Origin: Bacteroidales bacterium
GTDB lineage: Bacteria; Bacteroidota; Bacteroidia; Bacteroidales; UBA932
Direction of reading: 5' to 3'
Assembly: GCA_017412645.1 (NCBI GenBank)
Contig: JAFPWX010000019.1
Location: 62,001-126,000 of the forward strand
DNA: 64,000 bases
Shown: in pieces, positions 16,596 through 25,854 of the stretch
How the letters are laid out: each line of letters opens with the position of its first letter
How positions within the stretch are numbered: the first letter of the stretch is position 1
Translations under genes and position numbers: made by a program
The notes under the pieces: model-generated
What the model was told of the DNA's origin: nothing
The model's input: the letters and a program-made list of their open reading frames with translations, nothing else
The model's database searches: none

Positions 16596-16934
16596 CTACT
16601 CTTCCGGAGCGCCCTGCTCGATGGGAGCGGTGGGGAATGCGGGCTGTTCGGCCTGCTGGACGTTCTCGATATCGTCGGTGATGTCGATTCCGCCGGAGGT
16701 TCCGCCGCGCACCACGAATGCGGTGATGACGGAAAGCACCAGGATGAAGGCCACGAGACCCCAGGTCACCTTCTCGAGAAGGTCTGCGGTCTGGCGCACG
16801 CCGAAGGTCTGGTTGCCTGCCACGAAGTTGCTGGCGAGTCCGCCACCCTTTCCGTTCTGGAGAAGCACCGCTATGATGAGCAGCACGGCTGCCAGAATGA
16901 TGAGTACTGTAAGGATAGTAAATACTGCGGTCAT
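16596..16934 (-). CDS. secG: Preprotein translocase subunit SecG
   Basis: Small inner-membrane partner of SecYE that assists protein export. The 112-residue product has two membrane helices around the loop LLQNGKGGGLASNF, the family hallmark, and a short acidic tail. ATG 16934 is used; the longer ORF would add a non-homologous leader overlapping the upstream gene. It follows the TPR protein with a two-base gap. Confidence 0.93.
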   Translation of the reverse strand: MTAVFTILTVLIILAAVLLIIAVLLQNGKGGGLASNFVAGNQTFGVRQTADLLEKVTWGLVAFILVLSVITAFVVRGGTSGGIDITDDIENVQQAEQPAFPTAPIEQGAPEE

Positions 16935-16936
16935 AT

Positions 16937-17539
16937 CTATAATTGTTTTATTTTTTCGATTTGGGCTGCAAAGTAAGCACTTTTTTCCGGGAATCGCAAA
17001 CTTAACTTCGAATAAATAGCGCACGCCTGCTCGTAATAGCCCTGCTCCACATAAATCTGCGCTAAAGTCTCAGTTGCGAAATCGGTGAAATCGTCTTCCG
17101 GGATCTCAACATAACCCTCGTCTTTAGCCTTGCGCGCGAAGGAAGAGAACACACGGTCGCCGGGCTGCTGCACGCGCTCGTACTGGTCGCGTGAGAAGAA
17201 GTCTCCGCCCAGCACCACGACTCGTCTGCCGTATTCGCCCGGACGGGCCCCTGCCGAAGCTTCTGCTCCTTCCGCTGCCGGCGCCGGCGGCATGGCCTTC
17301 ACGGCCTCGTCGGAGAAATCCCCGGCCACCGGCTCATGCGCAACCCGAGCTACCAGTGCCCGCGAAGCCACGTACAGGGCGGCATCGGCATAACGTTCGT
17401 CGCTCCAGGCCCCTTCGCCCAGCGCGCTCATGCGGCGGCAAAGTTCCATGCGGGCCCCACCGAACCAGGGGTACAGCGAAATCACCCCGCTCAGTTCCTC
17501 AAGGTTCAAAGCCTTCAGATCTATGGAATCGTTTACCAT
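16937..17539 (-). CDS. TPR-like protein of the lptE-secG cluster
   Basis: 200 residues, no signal peptide. The N-terminus ([20 protein letters not shown]) and the C-terminal TPR-like helices ([26 protein letters not shown]) flank an Ala/Pro/Glu-rich middle. Proteins like this lie between lptE and secG in many Bacteroidota, but I know no assigned function. It overlaps the end of lptE by seven bases, so the two are probably translationally coupled. Confidence 0.75.
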   Translation of the reverse strand: MVNDSIDLKALNLEELSGVISLYPWFGGARMELCRRMSALGEGAWSDERYADAALYVASRALVARVAHEPVAGDFSDEAVKAMPPAPAAEGAEASAGARPGEYGRRVVVLGGDFFSRDQYERVQQPGDRVFSSFARKAKDEGYVEIPEDDFTDFATETLAQIYVEQGYYEQACAIYSKLSLRFPEKSAYFAAQIEKIKQL

Positions 17540-18039
17540 TGCGCTACGGTTGCGTTGAAAATATCCTCCACCAGTTTGTCGATGATCTCCTCGCAGAGAC
17601 TCTGCTCCACGGCATCCAGCGAATTGGTGGAATCGTAATCGGCATAGGCCGAAAAACTCTTGTTCTCGAAATTGTCTTCCGGATACTTGCGGTTGTTGAA
17701 GCTCACCTTCACGGTGACGGTAAGCCTGTTCTGCGCCGCCACTTCACTGGCGGTAACCGCCTGAGCGCGGACGTCGTAGCCCGTAATCTCTCCGGTAATC
17801 TCCATGTCTCCGTCCATCTCCACCTGCTCCAGGCGCGTCATCTGGCGGAACCTTGTGCGTATGGCTTCGGAAAGACTGTTCGACAGAGTGGGGTTCACCT
17901 TGAGCGCCTTGTACTCGAACTCGTTCAGGGTGATGGTTTTCACGTCCGGCTGGATGGAAGTGCCGGAGAAGGAATAATTCACAATGCTGCACCCACAGAC
18001 TGCGAGCATGCACGTCAGCCCGAAAAGCCACTTTCTCAT
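17533..18039 (-). CDS. lptE: LPS assembly lipoprotein LptE
   Basis: Outer membrane lipoprotein that plugs the LptD pore through which lipopolysaccharide is inserted. The 168-residue product has a lipobox (AVCGC, Cys about 17) and the Bacteroidota LptE start [13 protein letters not shown]. It sits in the family-typical order sigma-54 activator, lptE, TPR protein, secG, and overlaps its upstream neighbour by four bases. Confidence 0.88.
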   Translation of the reverse strand: MRKWLFGLTCMLAVCGCSIVNYSFSGTSIQPDVKTITLNEFEYKALKVNPTLSNSLSEAIRTRFRQMTRLEQVEMDGDMEITGEITGYDVRAQAVTASEVAAQNRLTVTVKVSFNNRKYPEDNFENKSFSAYADYDSTNSLDAVEQSLCEEIIDKLVEDIFNATVAQW

Positions 18040-19220
18040 TTGCCTTCCTCCTTCAGTTTTGCGAGTTTGCGGTAGATCGTGCGCTCCGATATCCCCAGCT
18101 CCTCCGCCGCCTCCTTGATGTTGCCTCCGTGCCGTTCGAGCGCCTTCTGAATAAGGTTGTCATTGGCTTTTTTAAGGGAGATTTCAGGGGATACCTGCTC
18201 CTGCCATTCTGCCTCGTCCGGCTGGGGTGCCTCCGAACGGGCGGGAATCGAAGCCGGGCTGCCGGCGAGACCGTTAACCCTTTCCTCAAGGCGTTCCACC
18301 TTCTGGCCAAGGTCTACCAGCGCCTGCACGAACGCGCGCTTTTCATCATCGCTCATTCCGCCTGCAGGCGCGGAAGGGGCTGCCATCGGCAGCAGGGTAT
18401 CCTGCTCGTCCGGGATGTAGGGGGCAAGCTGCTCGCGGGTGAGTTCCACCCGGTCGGTCGCACCCGGCAGGGCTCGGGACGACTCCAGCGCCGTCACGGT
18501 TTCGGCTATATTCTTGAGCTGGCGCACGTTGCCCGGCCAGCGGTAGCTCTTCAGGAGCGAAATCGCCTCGTGCGAAAGGTTCACCTTGCGGGAATTGTTC
18601 TTCTCGGCGAAGTCGGAGCTGAACTTGCGGAACAGCAGGTAGATGTCCTCGGGGCGCTCACGCAGCGAAGGCACCATAATCTGCACCGCGTTCAGGCGGT
18701 AGTAGAGGTCTTCGCGGAACTGGCCCCTCTGCAGGGCGGTGCGAAGGCTGATGTTGGTGGCGGCGATTACGCGCACGTCCGTCTTCTGCACCTTCGAGGA
18801 ACCCACCTTGATGAACTCGCCGTTCTGCAGCACGCGGAGCAGCATCGCCTGCGTCTCCTTGGGCAACTCACCTATCTCGTCGAGGAAGAGCGTGCCGCCG
18901 TCGGCCATCTCGAAATAGCCCTTGCGGTCCTCCACCGCGCCGGTGAACGAACCCTTCACGTGCCCGAACAGTTCCGAATTGATGGTGCCCTCCGGAATGG
19001 CTCCGCAGTTGATTGCCAGGTACTTGCCCGTCTTGCGGCGGGAATGCTGATGTATTATCTGGGGAATGACGTCCTTGCCCGCTCCGCTCTCACCGGTGAT
19101 AAGCACGGTGAGGTCGGTGGGCGCCACTGCCAATGCCGTTTCGATGGCGTGGTTAAGCGAGGCGTCGTTTCCCACGATGTCGTATTTGTTCTTGATTCTT
19201 TGAAGTTCCTGAGAATCCAT
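18036..19220 (-). CDS. Sigma-54-dependent transcriptional activator (AAA+ and Fis HTH, no receiver)
   Basis: 394 residues. Walker A GESGAGKD (about 43-50), the sigma-54 contact loop as GSFTGA (90-95, instead of the usual GAFTGA), Walker B FLDEIGELP (112-120), then a linker with a short coiled coil and a Fis-type HTH (IKEAAEELGISERTIYRKL). No receiver, GAF or PAS domain precedes the AAA+ module, so it may be constitutively active or controlled by a partner. ATG 19220 is chosen over a TTG at 19229 inside the promoter. It heads the operon with lptE and secG. Confidence 0.9.
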   Translation of the reverse strand: MDSQELQRIKNKYDIVGNDASLNHAIETALAVAPTDLTVLITGESGAGKDVIPQIIHQHSRRKTGKYLAINCGAIPEGTINSELFGHVKGSFTGAVEDRKGYFEMADGGTLFLDEIGELPKETQAMLLRVLQNGEFIKVGSSKVQKTDVRVIAATNISLRTALQRGQFREDLYYRLNAVQIMVPSLRERPEDIYLLFRKFSSDFAEKNNSRKVNLSHEAISLLKSYRWPGNVRQLKNIAETVTALESSRALPGATDRVELTREQLAPYIPDEQDTLLPMAAPSAPAGGMSDDEKRAFVQALVDLGQKVERLEERVNGLAGSPASIPARSEAPQPDEAEWQEQVSPEISLKKANDNLIQKALERHGGNIKEAAEELGISERTIYRKLAKLKEEGK

Positions 19221-19222
19221 AG

Positions 19223-19255
19223 TTTGCAAAGTTAAGCAAAAAACCTATATATTTG
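19223..19255. promoter_or_regulatory. Overlapping divergent promoters
   Basis: Forward: TTTG at 19223-19226, a 21-base spacer and TATATTTG at 19248-19255, for the TPR/OmpA lipoprotein. Reverse: TAACTTTG just before the sigma-54 activator start. The two occupy the same 40 bases, so the genes probably compete for polymerase. Confidence 0.65.
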
Positions 19256-19270
19256 CACAAACGAAGCAAT

Positions 19271-20920
19271 ATGAAAAAGATAGCAATAATCGCGCTTGCG
19301 GTCCTTTCCCTTGCCGCATGCAACAAGAAAGCGGCCGACGCCCTCGCGGAAGCCGTGAAGAACGTTTCCATCAACTGCACTCCAGAGGTTCTGGAGGTCG
19401 TGAACGACACCGTACGCGCCCAGGTGGAGGTGAACTACCCCGCCGGCTACTTCAGCAAGGACGCCCAGGTGATCGTGGCCCCCTACGTGGTTTGGGAAGG
19501 CGGCGAAATGGCCCTCCAGCCCTTCCTTTATCAGGGCGAAGCCGTGAAAGACAACAACAAGGTGGTCCCGTCCGCCGGCGGCACCGTCCGTGAAACCATA
19601 GTGTTCCCGTACCGGCCGGCGATGTCGCTCTGCCGTCTGGAGCTCCGCAGCACCGCCTTCATCGGCGGCAAGGAGGTGCCCGTCCCGGTCATCAAGGTGG
19701 CCGACGGCTGCATCAACCTTGCCCGCTGGGCTGATCGTGGAGGCGTTTATACCTATAAGGCCGACGGCTACCAGGAAAAGGTCGTCACTACCGCCGAGGG
19801 CCAGATCCTGTACGACGTCAACTCGTCTGCCGTGAAGGGCAGCCAGCTCGGAAACGCCAGCATCAAGAAGCTCCAGGGCGCCATCGCCGAAGGGGCGGAG
19901 AGCGAGCGCATCACCGTAAAGGGCACGAAGATCATCTCCTACGCCTCTCCGGAAGGCGGTGAAGAGCTGAACGACAAACTCTCCCAGGAGCGTTCCGAGG
20001 CCGCCCAGAAGGCCTGGAAGCAGATAGGCAAGGGCGCCGAAGCCGGCAGTACCGAAATCAAGAGCGTCGGTCAGGACTGGGAAGGCTTCCAGGAGGCCAT
20101 CAAGGCATCGAACCTGGAAGACAAGGACCTCATCCTCCGCGTGCTCAGCATGTACTCCGACCCGGCCGTCCGCGAAAGCGAGATCAAGAACCTCTCCCAG
20201 GTGTACACCGAAATCAAGGAGCAGGTGTTCCCGGAACTCAGGCGCAGCCGCTTCATCACCGAGCTCGAATATCAGAACTACTCCGAGGCCGACCTGCAGA
20301 GGCTCCTGGAGCACAAACGTCTCTATCTGCTTGACGAAGAGGCCATCCTCCGTCTGGCGGCCCTCACCGACTCCCTCGAGCTCAAGCAGACCCTCTACAG
20401 GGCAGCCGCCGAAAGGATGGGTTCCCAGAGGGGACAGTACAATCTCGCCGTAACGCTGCTCGACAAGCAGTCCTACTCGGCCGCAGAGGTATATTTCGAC
20501 AAACTTAAGGATCAGTCCGATGCCGATCTGCTGAACGCCCGCGGCGTCATCGCCCTGCACGGCGGAAAGGTGGCCGAGGCGACCGGATACTTCGAGAAGT
20601 CCGGCACCCCCGAGGCGAAACAGAATCTCGGCCTCGTAGCCTTGCTGAAGGGTGATTCCCAGGCAGCTGCGTCCCAGCTGGAAGGCGCTGGCAGCCGCAA
20701 CGAAGCCATCGTGAAGATATCCAAAAAGGACTATGCCGGAGCCGTGAAACTCCTCGAAGATGAAGGCTCCGCGGAGGCCCTTTATCTCGCCGCCGTCGCC
20801 TCCGCGCGCAAGGGCGACAAGGCCGGAGTGGACAAGTATCTGAAGGCCGCCTGCGAAAAAGATCCGTCCCTTAGGGATACGGCCCTGAAAGATATTGAGT
20901 TTGCAGGCTTTGAGATTTAA
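19271..20920 (+). CDS. OmpA-like and TPR lipoprotein
   Basis: 549 residues from ATG 19271, where a lipoprotein signal starts (LSLAAC, Cys about 17). The N-terminal 180 residues are probably a beta domain. Around 205-250, [20 protein letters not shown] resembles the OmpA-type peptidoglycan-binding region used in Bacteroidota envelope proteins. The C-terminal 200 residues are helical repeats of TPR type ([20 protein letters not shown]). It is likely a periplasmic, outer-membrane-anchored protein binding the cell wall. The rpsL promoter begins inside its last codons. Confidence 0.75.
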   Translation: MKKIAIIALAVLSLAACNKKAADALAEAVKNVSINCTPEVLEVVNDTVRAQVEVNYPAGYFSKDAQVIVAPYVVWEGGEMALQPFLYQGEAVKDNNKVVPSAGGTVRETIVFPYRPAMSLCRLELRSTAFIGGKEVPVPVIKVADGCINLARWADRGGVYTYKADGYQEKVVTTAEGQILYDVNSSAVKGSQLGNASIKKLQGAIAEGAESERITVKGTKIISYASPEGGEELNDKLSQERSEAAQKAWKQIGKGAEAGSTEIKSVGQDWEGFQEAIKASNLEDKDLILRVLSMYSDPAVRESEIKNLSQVYTEIKEQVFPELRRSRFITELEYQNYSEADLQRLLEHKRLYLLDEEAILRLAALTDSLELKQTLYRAAAERMGSQRGQYNLAVTLLDKQSYSAAEVYFDKLKDQSDADLLNARGVIALHGGKVAEATGYFEKSGTPEAKQNLGLVALLKGDSQAAASQLEGAGSRNEAIVKISKKDYAGAVKLLEDEGSAEALYLAAVASARKGDKAGVDKYLKAACEKDPSLRDTALKDIEFAGFEI

Positions 20921-20938
20921 TTTTTTTACTTATCTTTG
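20909..20938 (+). promoter_or_regulatory. Promoter of rpsL-rpsG-fusA
   Basis: TTTG at 20909-20912 (inside the end of the upstream gene), an 18-base spacer and TATCTTTG at 20931-20938. Confidence 0.75.
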
Positions 20939-20939
20939 C

Positions 20940-20964
20940 AGCCCCAAATTTTTGGGGCTTTTTT
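20940..20964 (+). promoter_or_regulatory. 5'-terminal leader hairpin of rpsL mRNA
   Basis: AGCCCCAAA pairs with TTTGGGGCT and a T-run follows, two bases behind the -7 element. It has the form of an intrinsic terminator at the very 5' end of the transcript and could be an attenuator or a stability element. Confidence 0.6.
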
Positions 20965-20976
20965 AAACTATATTTT

Positions 20977-21351
<375 letters not shown>

Positions 21352-21384
21352 CGAAGGCACACCACCAATTAATTTTTCCAAATT

Positions 21385-21861
21385 ATGAGAAAAGCAAAGC
21401 CTAAGAAGAGGATTCTACTTCCTGATCCCAAGTTCCACGACATCGAGGTAACCCGTTTCGTGAACAACCTGATGTTACAGGGGAAGAAGAGTATCGCGTA
21501 TGCTATTTTCTACGATGCAATCGACATTGTAGGCGAGAAGATGAAAGATTCCGATCAGGCTCCATTAGATATTTGGAAGAAAGCGCTCGAGAACGTCACC
21601 CCGCAGATCGAGGTGAAGTCCCGCCGTATCGGCGGCGCCAACTTCCAGGTGCCTACGGAGTTGCGTCCGGAAAGGAAAGTCTCGCTTTCGATGAAGAACA
21701 TGATTTCCTTCGCCCGCAAGCGTTCCGGCCACTCCATGGCAGAAAAGCTCGCAGCTGAAATTCTCGCTGCTTACAACAACGAGGGCGGCGCATTCAAGCG
21801 CAAGGAAGACATGCATCGCATGGCAGAGGCCAACAAGGCCTTCGCGCACTTCCGTTTCTAG
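21385..21861 (+). CDS. rpsG: 30S ribosomal protein S7
   Basis: Primary 16S-binding protein of the small-subunit head. 158 residues with the family pattern [16 protein letters not shown] and the C-terminal [20 protein letters not shown]. It follows rpsL by 33 bases and precedes fusA by 11. Confidence 0.97.
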   Translation: MRKAKPKKRILLPDPKFHDIEVTRFVNNLMLQGKKSIAYAIFYDAIDIVGEKMKDSDQAPLDIWKKALENVTPQIEVKSRRIGGANFQVPTELRPERKVSLSMKNMISFARKRSGHSMAEKLAAEILAAYNNEGGAFKRKEDMHRMAEANKAFAHFRF

Positions 21862-21872
21862 CCCTTAGTTAA

Positions 21873-23990
21873 ATGGCCAACAGAGATTTACATTTCACCC
21901 GCAACATCGGCATCATGGCTCACATCGATGCCGGTAAGACCACCACATCTGAGCGTATCCTGTTCTATACCGGAAAGACGCACAAGATAGGGGAGGTCCA
22001 CGACGGTCAGGCCACCATGGACTGGATGGTGCAGGAGCAGGAGCGTGGTATCACCATCACTTCTGCCGCCACCACCTGTTTCTGGCCCTACGCAGGCAAG
22101 CAGTATCATATCAACCTGATTGATACTCCGGGCCACGTGGACTTTACTGTAGAGGTGGAAAGGTCTCTGCGCGTTCTGGACGGCACCGTCGCAACCTTCG
22201 ACGCCGTCGGCAAAGTACAGCCTCAGTCCGAGACCGTATGGCGCCAGGCCGACAAGTACGGCGTGCCCAAGATAGCGTATGTGAACAAGATGGACAGGGT
22301 GGGAGCAGATTTCCTCGGATGTTGCGAGGATATCGCTCTCAAGCTCGGTGCCACCGCGGTCCCCATCTCCCTTCCTATCGGAAGCGAGGAGGACTTCCAG
22401 GGCATCGTGGACCTCATCTCCCGTAAGGCAATCTATTATCGCGACAGCGATGAGCTCGTCAACTACGACGTGCGCGAGGTGCCCGAGGACATGAAGGAAG
22501 AGGTCGAGCATTGGAGGGAGAAACTCCTGGAGGCGGCCGCCGAAAGCGACGAAGCCTTCATGGAGAAGTATTTCTCCGATCCCGATTCCATCACGGAGGA
22601 AGAAATTATCGCGGCTCTCCGGGCGGGCACCGTTTCCATGGCGATCGTTCCGGCCACTTGCGGTTCTTCCTATAAGAATAAAGGTGTGCAGTTCCTGCTC
22701 GACGCCATCGTGAGGTATCTGCCGTCGCCGCTGGACATTCCCGCCGTCGAGGCTGAGAACACCCACAACGGTCGCACGGAAGAACTCCCCGCCACGGCGG
22801 CCGGCCCGTTCTGCGCCCTTGTGTTCAAGATCGCTACCGATCCGTACGTAGGCCGTCTGGCTTACATGAGGGCCTATTCCGGCAAGCTCGATTCAGGCTC
22901 GTACGTGGTGAATTCCCGTACGGGCAAGAAAGAGCGTGTCGCGCGCCTCTACCAGATGCACTCCAACAAGCAGAACCCCATCGACTTCGTCGAGGCCGGG
23001 GACATCTGCGCGGCGGTCGGCTTCAAGGACCTCCGCACCGGAGACACCGTTTGCGACGAAAGCCACCACTACGCTCTCGAGAGCATGGAGTTCCCCGATC
23101 CCGTTATCGGCATCGCCATTGAACCCAAGACCCAGCAGGACCTCGACAAGCTCGGAGTCGCCCTGGGCAAACTCGCAGAGGAAGACCCGACCTTCACCGT
23201 CAAGAGTGATACGGAAACGGGCCAGACCATCATCAGTGGCATGGGAGAACTCCACCTCGACATCATAGTGGACCGGCTCCGTCGCGAATTCGGTGTGGAA
23301 ATCAACCAGGGCGCCCCTCAGGTAAACTACAAGGAAGCCGTAACTACCAGCGTCCAGCACCGCGAGCTGTTCAAGAAGCAGACCGGCGGACGTGGAAAAT
23401 TCGCAGATATCATCGTCGAAATCGGACCGGCCGACGCCGGAGTCTCCGGACTTCAGTTCGAAAGCCAGGTCAAGGGTGGAAACGTTCCCAAGGAGTTCAT
23501 TCCTGCCGTGCAGAAGGGCTTCGAGAGCGCACTCGTCAACGGCGTACTCGCCGGCTACGAGATGCAGAGCCTCAAGGTCACTCTGCTCGACGGTTCCTAC
23601 CACCCTGTCGATTCCGACCAGCTCTCATTCGAACTTGCAGCCCGCATGGCGTTCCGTCACGCCTGCCCGAAGTGCCATCCGGTGCTTCTGGAGCCCATCA
23701 TGAGTCTGGAGGTAGTAACTCCCGACGAGTACATGGGCGACATCGTCGGCGACCTCAACCGCCGCCGCGGTCAGATAGTCGCGATGGATTCCACCGCCAA
23801 CGGCGCAAGGATAATCAAGGCACATGTTCCGCTCGCGGAGCAGTTCGGTTACGTGACCGTGCTGCGTACGCTCTCCAGCGGCCGCGCCACCAGCACGATG
23901 AGCTTCGACCATTACGACGAAGTTCCTCCCGCACTGGCCCGCGACATCGTGGAGAAGAGCGGCTACAGGATGCCTTCAGATGAAGAATAA
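21873..23990 (+). CDS. fusA: Elongation factor G
   Basis: GTPase that drives translocation of tRNAs and mRNA. 705 residues with G1 [16 protein letters not shown]3 DTPGHVDF, G4 NKMD, and domains II-V to the end ([15 protein letters not shown]). The switch region reads [15 protein letters not shown]. It belongs to the str operon. Paralogues that trade GTP hydrolysis for regulation exist in Bacteroidota, but the placement after rpsG argues for the housekeeping copy. Confidence 0.96.
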   Translation: MANRDLHFTRNIGIMAHIDAGKTTTSERILFYTGKTHKIGEVHDGQATMDWMVQEQERGITITSAATTCFWPYAGKQYHINLIDTPGHVDFTVEVERSLRVLDGTVATFDAVGKVQPQSETVWRQADKYGVPKIAYVNKMDRVGADFLGCCEDIALKLGATAVPISLPIGSEEDFQGIVDLISRKAIYYRDSDELVNYDVREVPEDMKEEVEHWREKLLEAAAESDEAFMEKYFSDPDSITEEEIIAALRAGTVSMAIVPATCGSSYKNKGVQFLLDAIVRYLPSPLDIPAVEAENTHNGRTEELPATAAGPFCALVFKIATDPYVGRLAYMRAYSGKLDSGSYVVNSRTGKKERVARLYQMHSNKQNPIDFVEAGDICAAVGFKDLRTGDTVCDESHHYALESMEFPDPVIGIAIEPKTQQDLDKLGVALGKLAEEDPTFTVKSDTETGQTIISGMGELHLDIIVDRLRREFGVEINQGAPQVNYKEAVTTSVQHRELFKKQTGGRGKFADIIVEIGPADAGVSGLQFESQVKGGNVPKEFIPAVQKGFESALVNGVLAGYEMQSLKVTLLDGSYHPVDSDQLSFELAARMAFRHACPKCHPVLLEPIMSLEVVTPDEYMGDIVGDLNRRRGQIVAMDSTANGARIIKAHVPLAEQFGYVTVLRTLSSGRATSTMSFDHYDEVPPALARDIVEKSGYRMPSDEE

Positions 23991-23994
23991 TTAT

Positions 23995-24002
23995 TATATT
24001 TG
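23995..24002 (+). promoter_or_regulatory. Secondary promoter -7 element before rpsJ
   Basis: TATATTTG lies directly after the fusA stop and nine bases before the rpsJ ATG. No -33 TTTG is present, so it would be a weak internal promoter giving an almost leaderless rpsJ mRNA. Confidence 0.45.
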
Positions 24003-24010
24003 CACGCAAT

Positions 24011-24316
24011 ATGAGCCAGAAAATCAGAATTAAACTCAAGTCGTTCGACCACATGCTGGTAGACAAGTCTGCCGCCAAGATCGTCGAGACCGTCAAGAGC
24101 ACCGGTGCAAAGGTGAATGGTCCCATTCCCCTTCCCACCAACAAGAAGATCTTCACGGTGAACCGCTCAACCTTCGTCAACAAGAAGGCCCGCGAGCAGT
24201 TCGAGCTCGATTCTTACCGCAGGCTTCTCGACATCGAGGACAGCAACGCCAAGACCGTTGACGCCCTCATGAAGCTCGAGTTGCCCTCCGGCGTAGACGT
24301 CGAAATAAAGGTGTGA
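24011..24316 (+). CDS. rpsJ: 30S ribosomal protein S10
   Basis: Small-subunit protein, also NusE in antitermination complexes. 101 residues with [20 protein letters not shown] and the loop [19 protein letters not shown]. In other Bacteroidales rplC follows immediately; here hairpins, a tRNA and unrelated genes do, and rplC lies about 12.7 kb away. Confidence 0.97.
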   Translation: MSQKIRIKLKSFDHMLVDKSAAKIVETVKSTGAKVNGPIPLPTNKKIFTVNRSTFVNKKAREQFELDSYRRLLDIEDSNAKTVDALMKLELPSGVDVEIKV

Positions 24317-24323
24317 GTGTAGT

Positions 24324-24368
24324 GCGCCCTTCGCGGCGCGCTGTCAGCAAAGCCCGGCCGGGGGCTTT
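24324..24368 (+). terminator. Hairpins after rpsJ
   Basis: Two stems follow rpsJ: GCGCC/GGCGC (24324-24328 with 24335-24339) and AAAGCCC/GGGCTTT (24349-24355 with 24362-24368). There is no long T-run, so they may end the operon inefficiently or act as processing sites before the tRNA. Confidence 0.45.
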
Positions 24369-24380
24369 AAGCCGGCCAAG

Positions 24381-24454
24381 GGTCCCATAGCTCAGTTGGT
24401 TAGAGCATCTGACTCATAATCAGGGGGTCGTAGGATCATGCCCTACTGGGACCA
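24381..24454 (+). tRNA. tRNA-Met (anticodon CAT)
   Basis: A cloverleaf can be drawn: acceptor GGTCCCA/TGGGACC, D-arm GCTC/GAGC, anticodon loop CTCATAA, T-stem GTAGG/CCTAC. The acceptor pairs fully, so it is not the initiator; elongator Met is likelier than a lysidine-modified Ile. The T-loop reads ATCATGC, which lacks the usual TTC..A pattern. CCA is not encoded. Confidence 0.9.
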
Positions 24455-24492
24455 CGCGAGCGCCACCCATTCCGGGTGGCGCTTTCGCGTGG
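24452..24492 (+). terminator. Long hairpin after the tRNA
   Basis: CCACGCG-GCGCCACCC pairs with GGGTGGCGC-CGCGTGG over a five-base loop, giving a stem of about 16 pairs that starts in the last bases of the tRNA. It probably terminates the tRNA transcript or marks its 3' processing, although no T-run follows. Confidence 0.65.
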
Positions 24493-24517
24493 CCCCAGGG
24501 ACTCTTTCCCCCCAAGT

Positions 24518-24603
24518 GCTCGTACCCTGCTTTTTTCTGGCAGGTTACGAGCATTTAAGGCCTTTTTTGCTCGTACCCTGCGCGATTTTTACAGGTTACG
24601 AGC
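24518..24603. repeat. Double-hairpin palindromic element (family GCTCGTAACCTG)
   Basis: Two 35-nt hairpins, 24518-24552 and 24569-24603, carry the same arms (GCTCGTACCCTG and CAGGTTACGAGC, with the same single mismatch). The 16-nt linker contains AAGGCCTTTTTT. The second hairpin, reverse complemented, matches the lone hairpin at 30014-30048 in 34 of 35 bases. Candidate ORFs across 24438-24850 are made of these palindromes and are not credible genes. Confidence 0.85.
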
Positions 24604-24698
24604 AGTTGCGCCGGCGTGGTCTAGCCGTCGCTCCTCTCTTCGCCGCGGCGCTGCCGCGCCGTCGTTCCGCTCCGAGCCATTTCGTCTGGCCTTTTGCC

Positions 24699-24729
24699 AA
24701 AGAGCCCGACGCATTGCGCCGGGCTCTTT
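24699..24729. repeat. Hairpin with TGGCCTTTT flank
   Basis: A perfect ten-base stem (AAAGAGCCCG with CGGGCTCTTT) over an 11-base loop, preceded by TCTGGCCTTTTGCC. It looks like a core plus one hairpin and lies between two double-hairpin elements. Confidence 0.55.
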
Positions 24730-24763
24730 GTGCTCCTACCCGCAGTCTTGGCCCCAAAGTGTA

Positions 24764-24845
24764 GCTAACGTGCAGAAAAGCTTGTACGTTAGCAGCAAAA
24801 AAGGGCAAAAACGCTCCCAACGTGCACTGGAAACTGCACGTTAGC
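24764..24845. repeat. Double-hairpin palindromic element (family GCTAACGTGCA)
   Basis: Hairpin one (24764-24793) has GCTAACGT/ACGTTAGC arms. Hairpin two (24813-24845) has AACGTGCA/TGCACGTT with GCT/AGC outside and a CCC bulge. The linker contains AAAAAAGGGCAAAAA. It has the same layout as the other elements with a third arm sequence. Confidence 0.7.
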
Positions 24846-24878
24846 CGCACTACCTATAGGAATATCGCTCGGGAATAA

Positions 24879-25349
24879 TTACGCCGCATTCTTCACACGT
24901 GGCTTACGCTGCACGGTATCCACGCTCTTGCCGTAGACCACGTAGCGCTGGAAGGTGTATTCGGTGACGAGATTGAGAACGAGGTTGATCACTGTTACCA
25001 GGTACTCGTTCCAGCCCAGGCCAACGTATTGGACTCCTCTCCATTTGATACCGTCGGTTAGCCACTGGCCAAGCAGGGACGAGGCCGGGGTGAACACCAG
25101 ATAATAGAGGAATACCTGGGTCATGGCCCAGGCCACGTTGTTGGCGGAGTGGAAGGTGAAGTGGCGGTTGAGGGTGAAGTTCCACAGAACCGACAACACG
25201 AGGGCTATGAGGTAGCAGGGCCAGTAGGTCCAGCCGGTGGTTTCATTAAGAAGGGCGAAGACGCCGAATTCGATGAGTCCTGCGCTGGCGGAAAGCAGGG
25301 AGTATTTTACGAAGCGCCAGAACTCCGATGGTTTTTTGGTTTCAGTCAC
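24879..25349 (-). CDS. GtrA-family membrane protein
   Basis: 156 residues with four membrane helices and the family pattern YSLLSASAGLIEFGVFALLN and LNRHFTFHS. GtrA-like proteins are thought to help move lipid-linked sugars across the inner membrane for surface glycan decoration. It is last of a three-gene run after the DUF456 protein (14-base gap) and the flavodiiron protein; no link in function is evident. Confidence 0.85.
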   Translation of the reverse strand: MTETKKPSEFWRFVKYSLLSASAGLIEFGVFALLNETTGWTYWPCYLIALVLSVLWNFTLNRHFTFHSANNVAWAMTQVFLYYLVFTPASSLLGQWLTDGIKWRGVQYVGLGWNEYLVTVINLVLNLVTEYTFQRYVVYGKSVDTVQRKPRVKNAA

Positions 25350-25363
25350 TTTAGTTCAGGTTT

Positions 25364-25849
25364 CTAGATTGCGTATTTGATTATTTGCCAGAGCATTATG
25401 CCCGAGCAGATAAGTTTAATTCCGGTTCCGGAGATAAAGCCAAGGAAGGCTCCGATGCTGGCCTTGAAGGAATCCCACACCCCGCGGTCGGCGAAGAGCA
25501 GTTCTCCGAGGAATGCGCCCACGAGCGCCCCGGCGATAATTCCCACAGGGGGCAGCAGCATACCCACGAACAGGCCGACGATGGCACCGGTACTGGCCTG
25601 TTTGTGACCTCCGGTGACCTTGGTGAACCATGCGGGCACCACGTAGTCGAGTATGGTGACTGCCGTGACCACGGCCAGCCATATGAGCAGGGCCTTGAGC
25701 GATAGGGGGTCTGCCCCGCCCTTGGTGCCGGAGATATAAATCAGAAGCATGCCGACCCAGCTGAGGGGCGGACCGGGAAGCCCCGGAACGATGCTGCCTA
25801 TGATGCCTATAAGGCCCAGCAGTATTGCTAAAATGCACCAGAAGTCCAT
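25364..25849 (-). CDS. DUF456-family membrane protein
   Basis: 161 residues, strongly hydrophobic, with Gly-rich helices (GLIGIIGSIVPGLPGPPLSW and GAIVGLFVGMLLPPVGIIAG) characteristic of DUF456. The role is unknown. It lies five bases downstream of the flavodiiron gene. Confidence 0.85.
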   Translation of the reverse strand: MDFWCILAILLGLIGIIGSIVPGLPGPPLSWVGMLLIYISGTKGGADPLSLKALLIWLAVVTAVTILDYVVPAWFTKVTGGHKQASTGAIVGLFVGMLLPPVGIIAGALVGAFLGELLFADRGVWDSFKASIGAFLGFISGTGIKLICSGIMLWQIIKYAI

Positions 25850-25854
25850 AGTAC

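Noticed and set aside
19232..20560. A 442-codon minus-strand frame across the OmpA/TPR lipoprotein
   Set aside because: Shadow of a real gene with signal peptide, promoter and domains on the other strand.
21873..23990. Regulatory EF-G paralogue (EF-G2-like)
   Set aside because: It lies in the str operon after rpsG and keeps all GTPase motifs, so the housekeeping factor is the simpler call.
24438..24850. Short ORFs on both strands after the tRNA
   Set aside because: They consist of the hairpin elements and the tRNA terminator, with no conserved domain or start signal.
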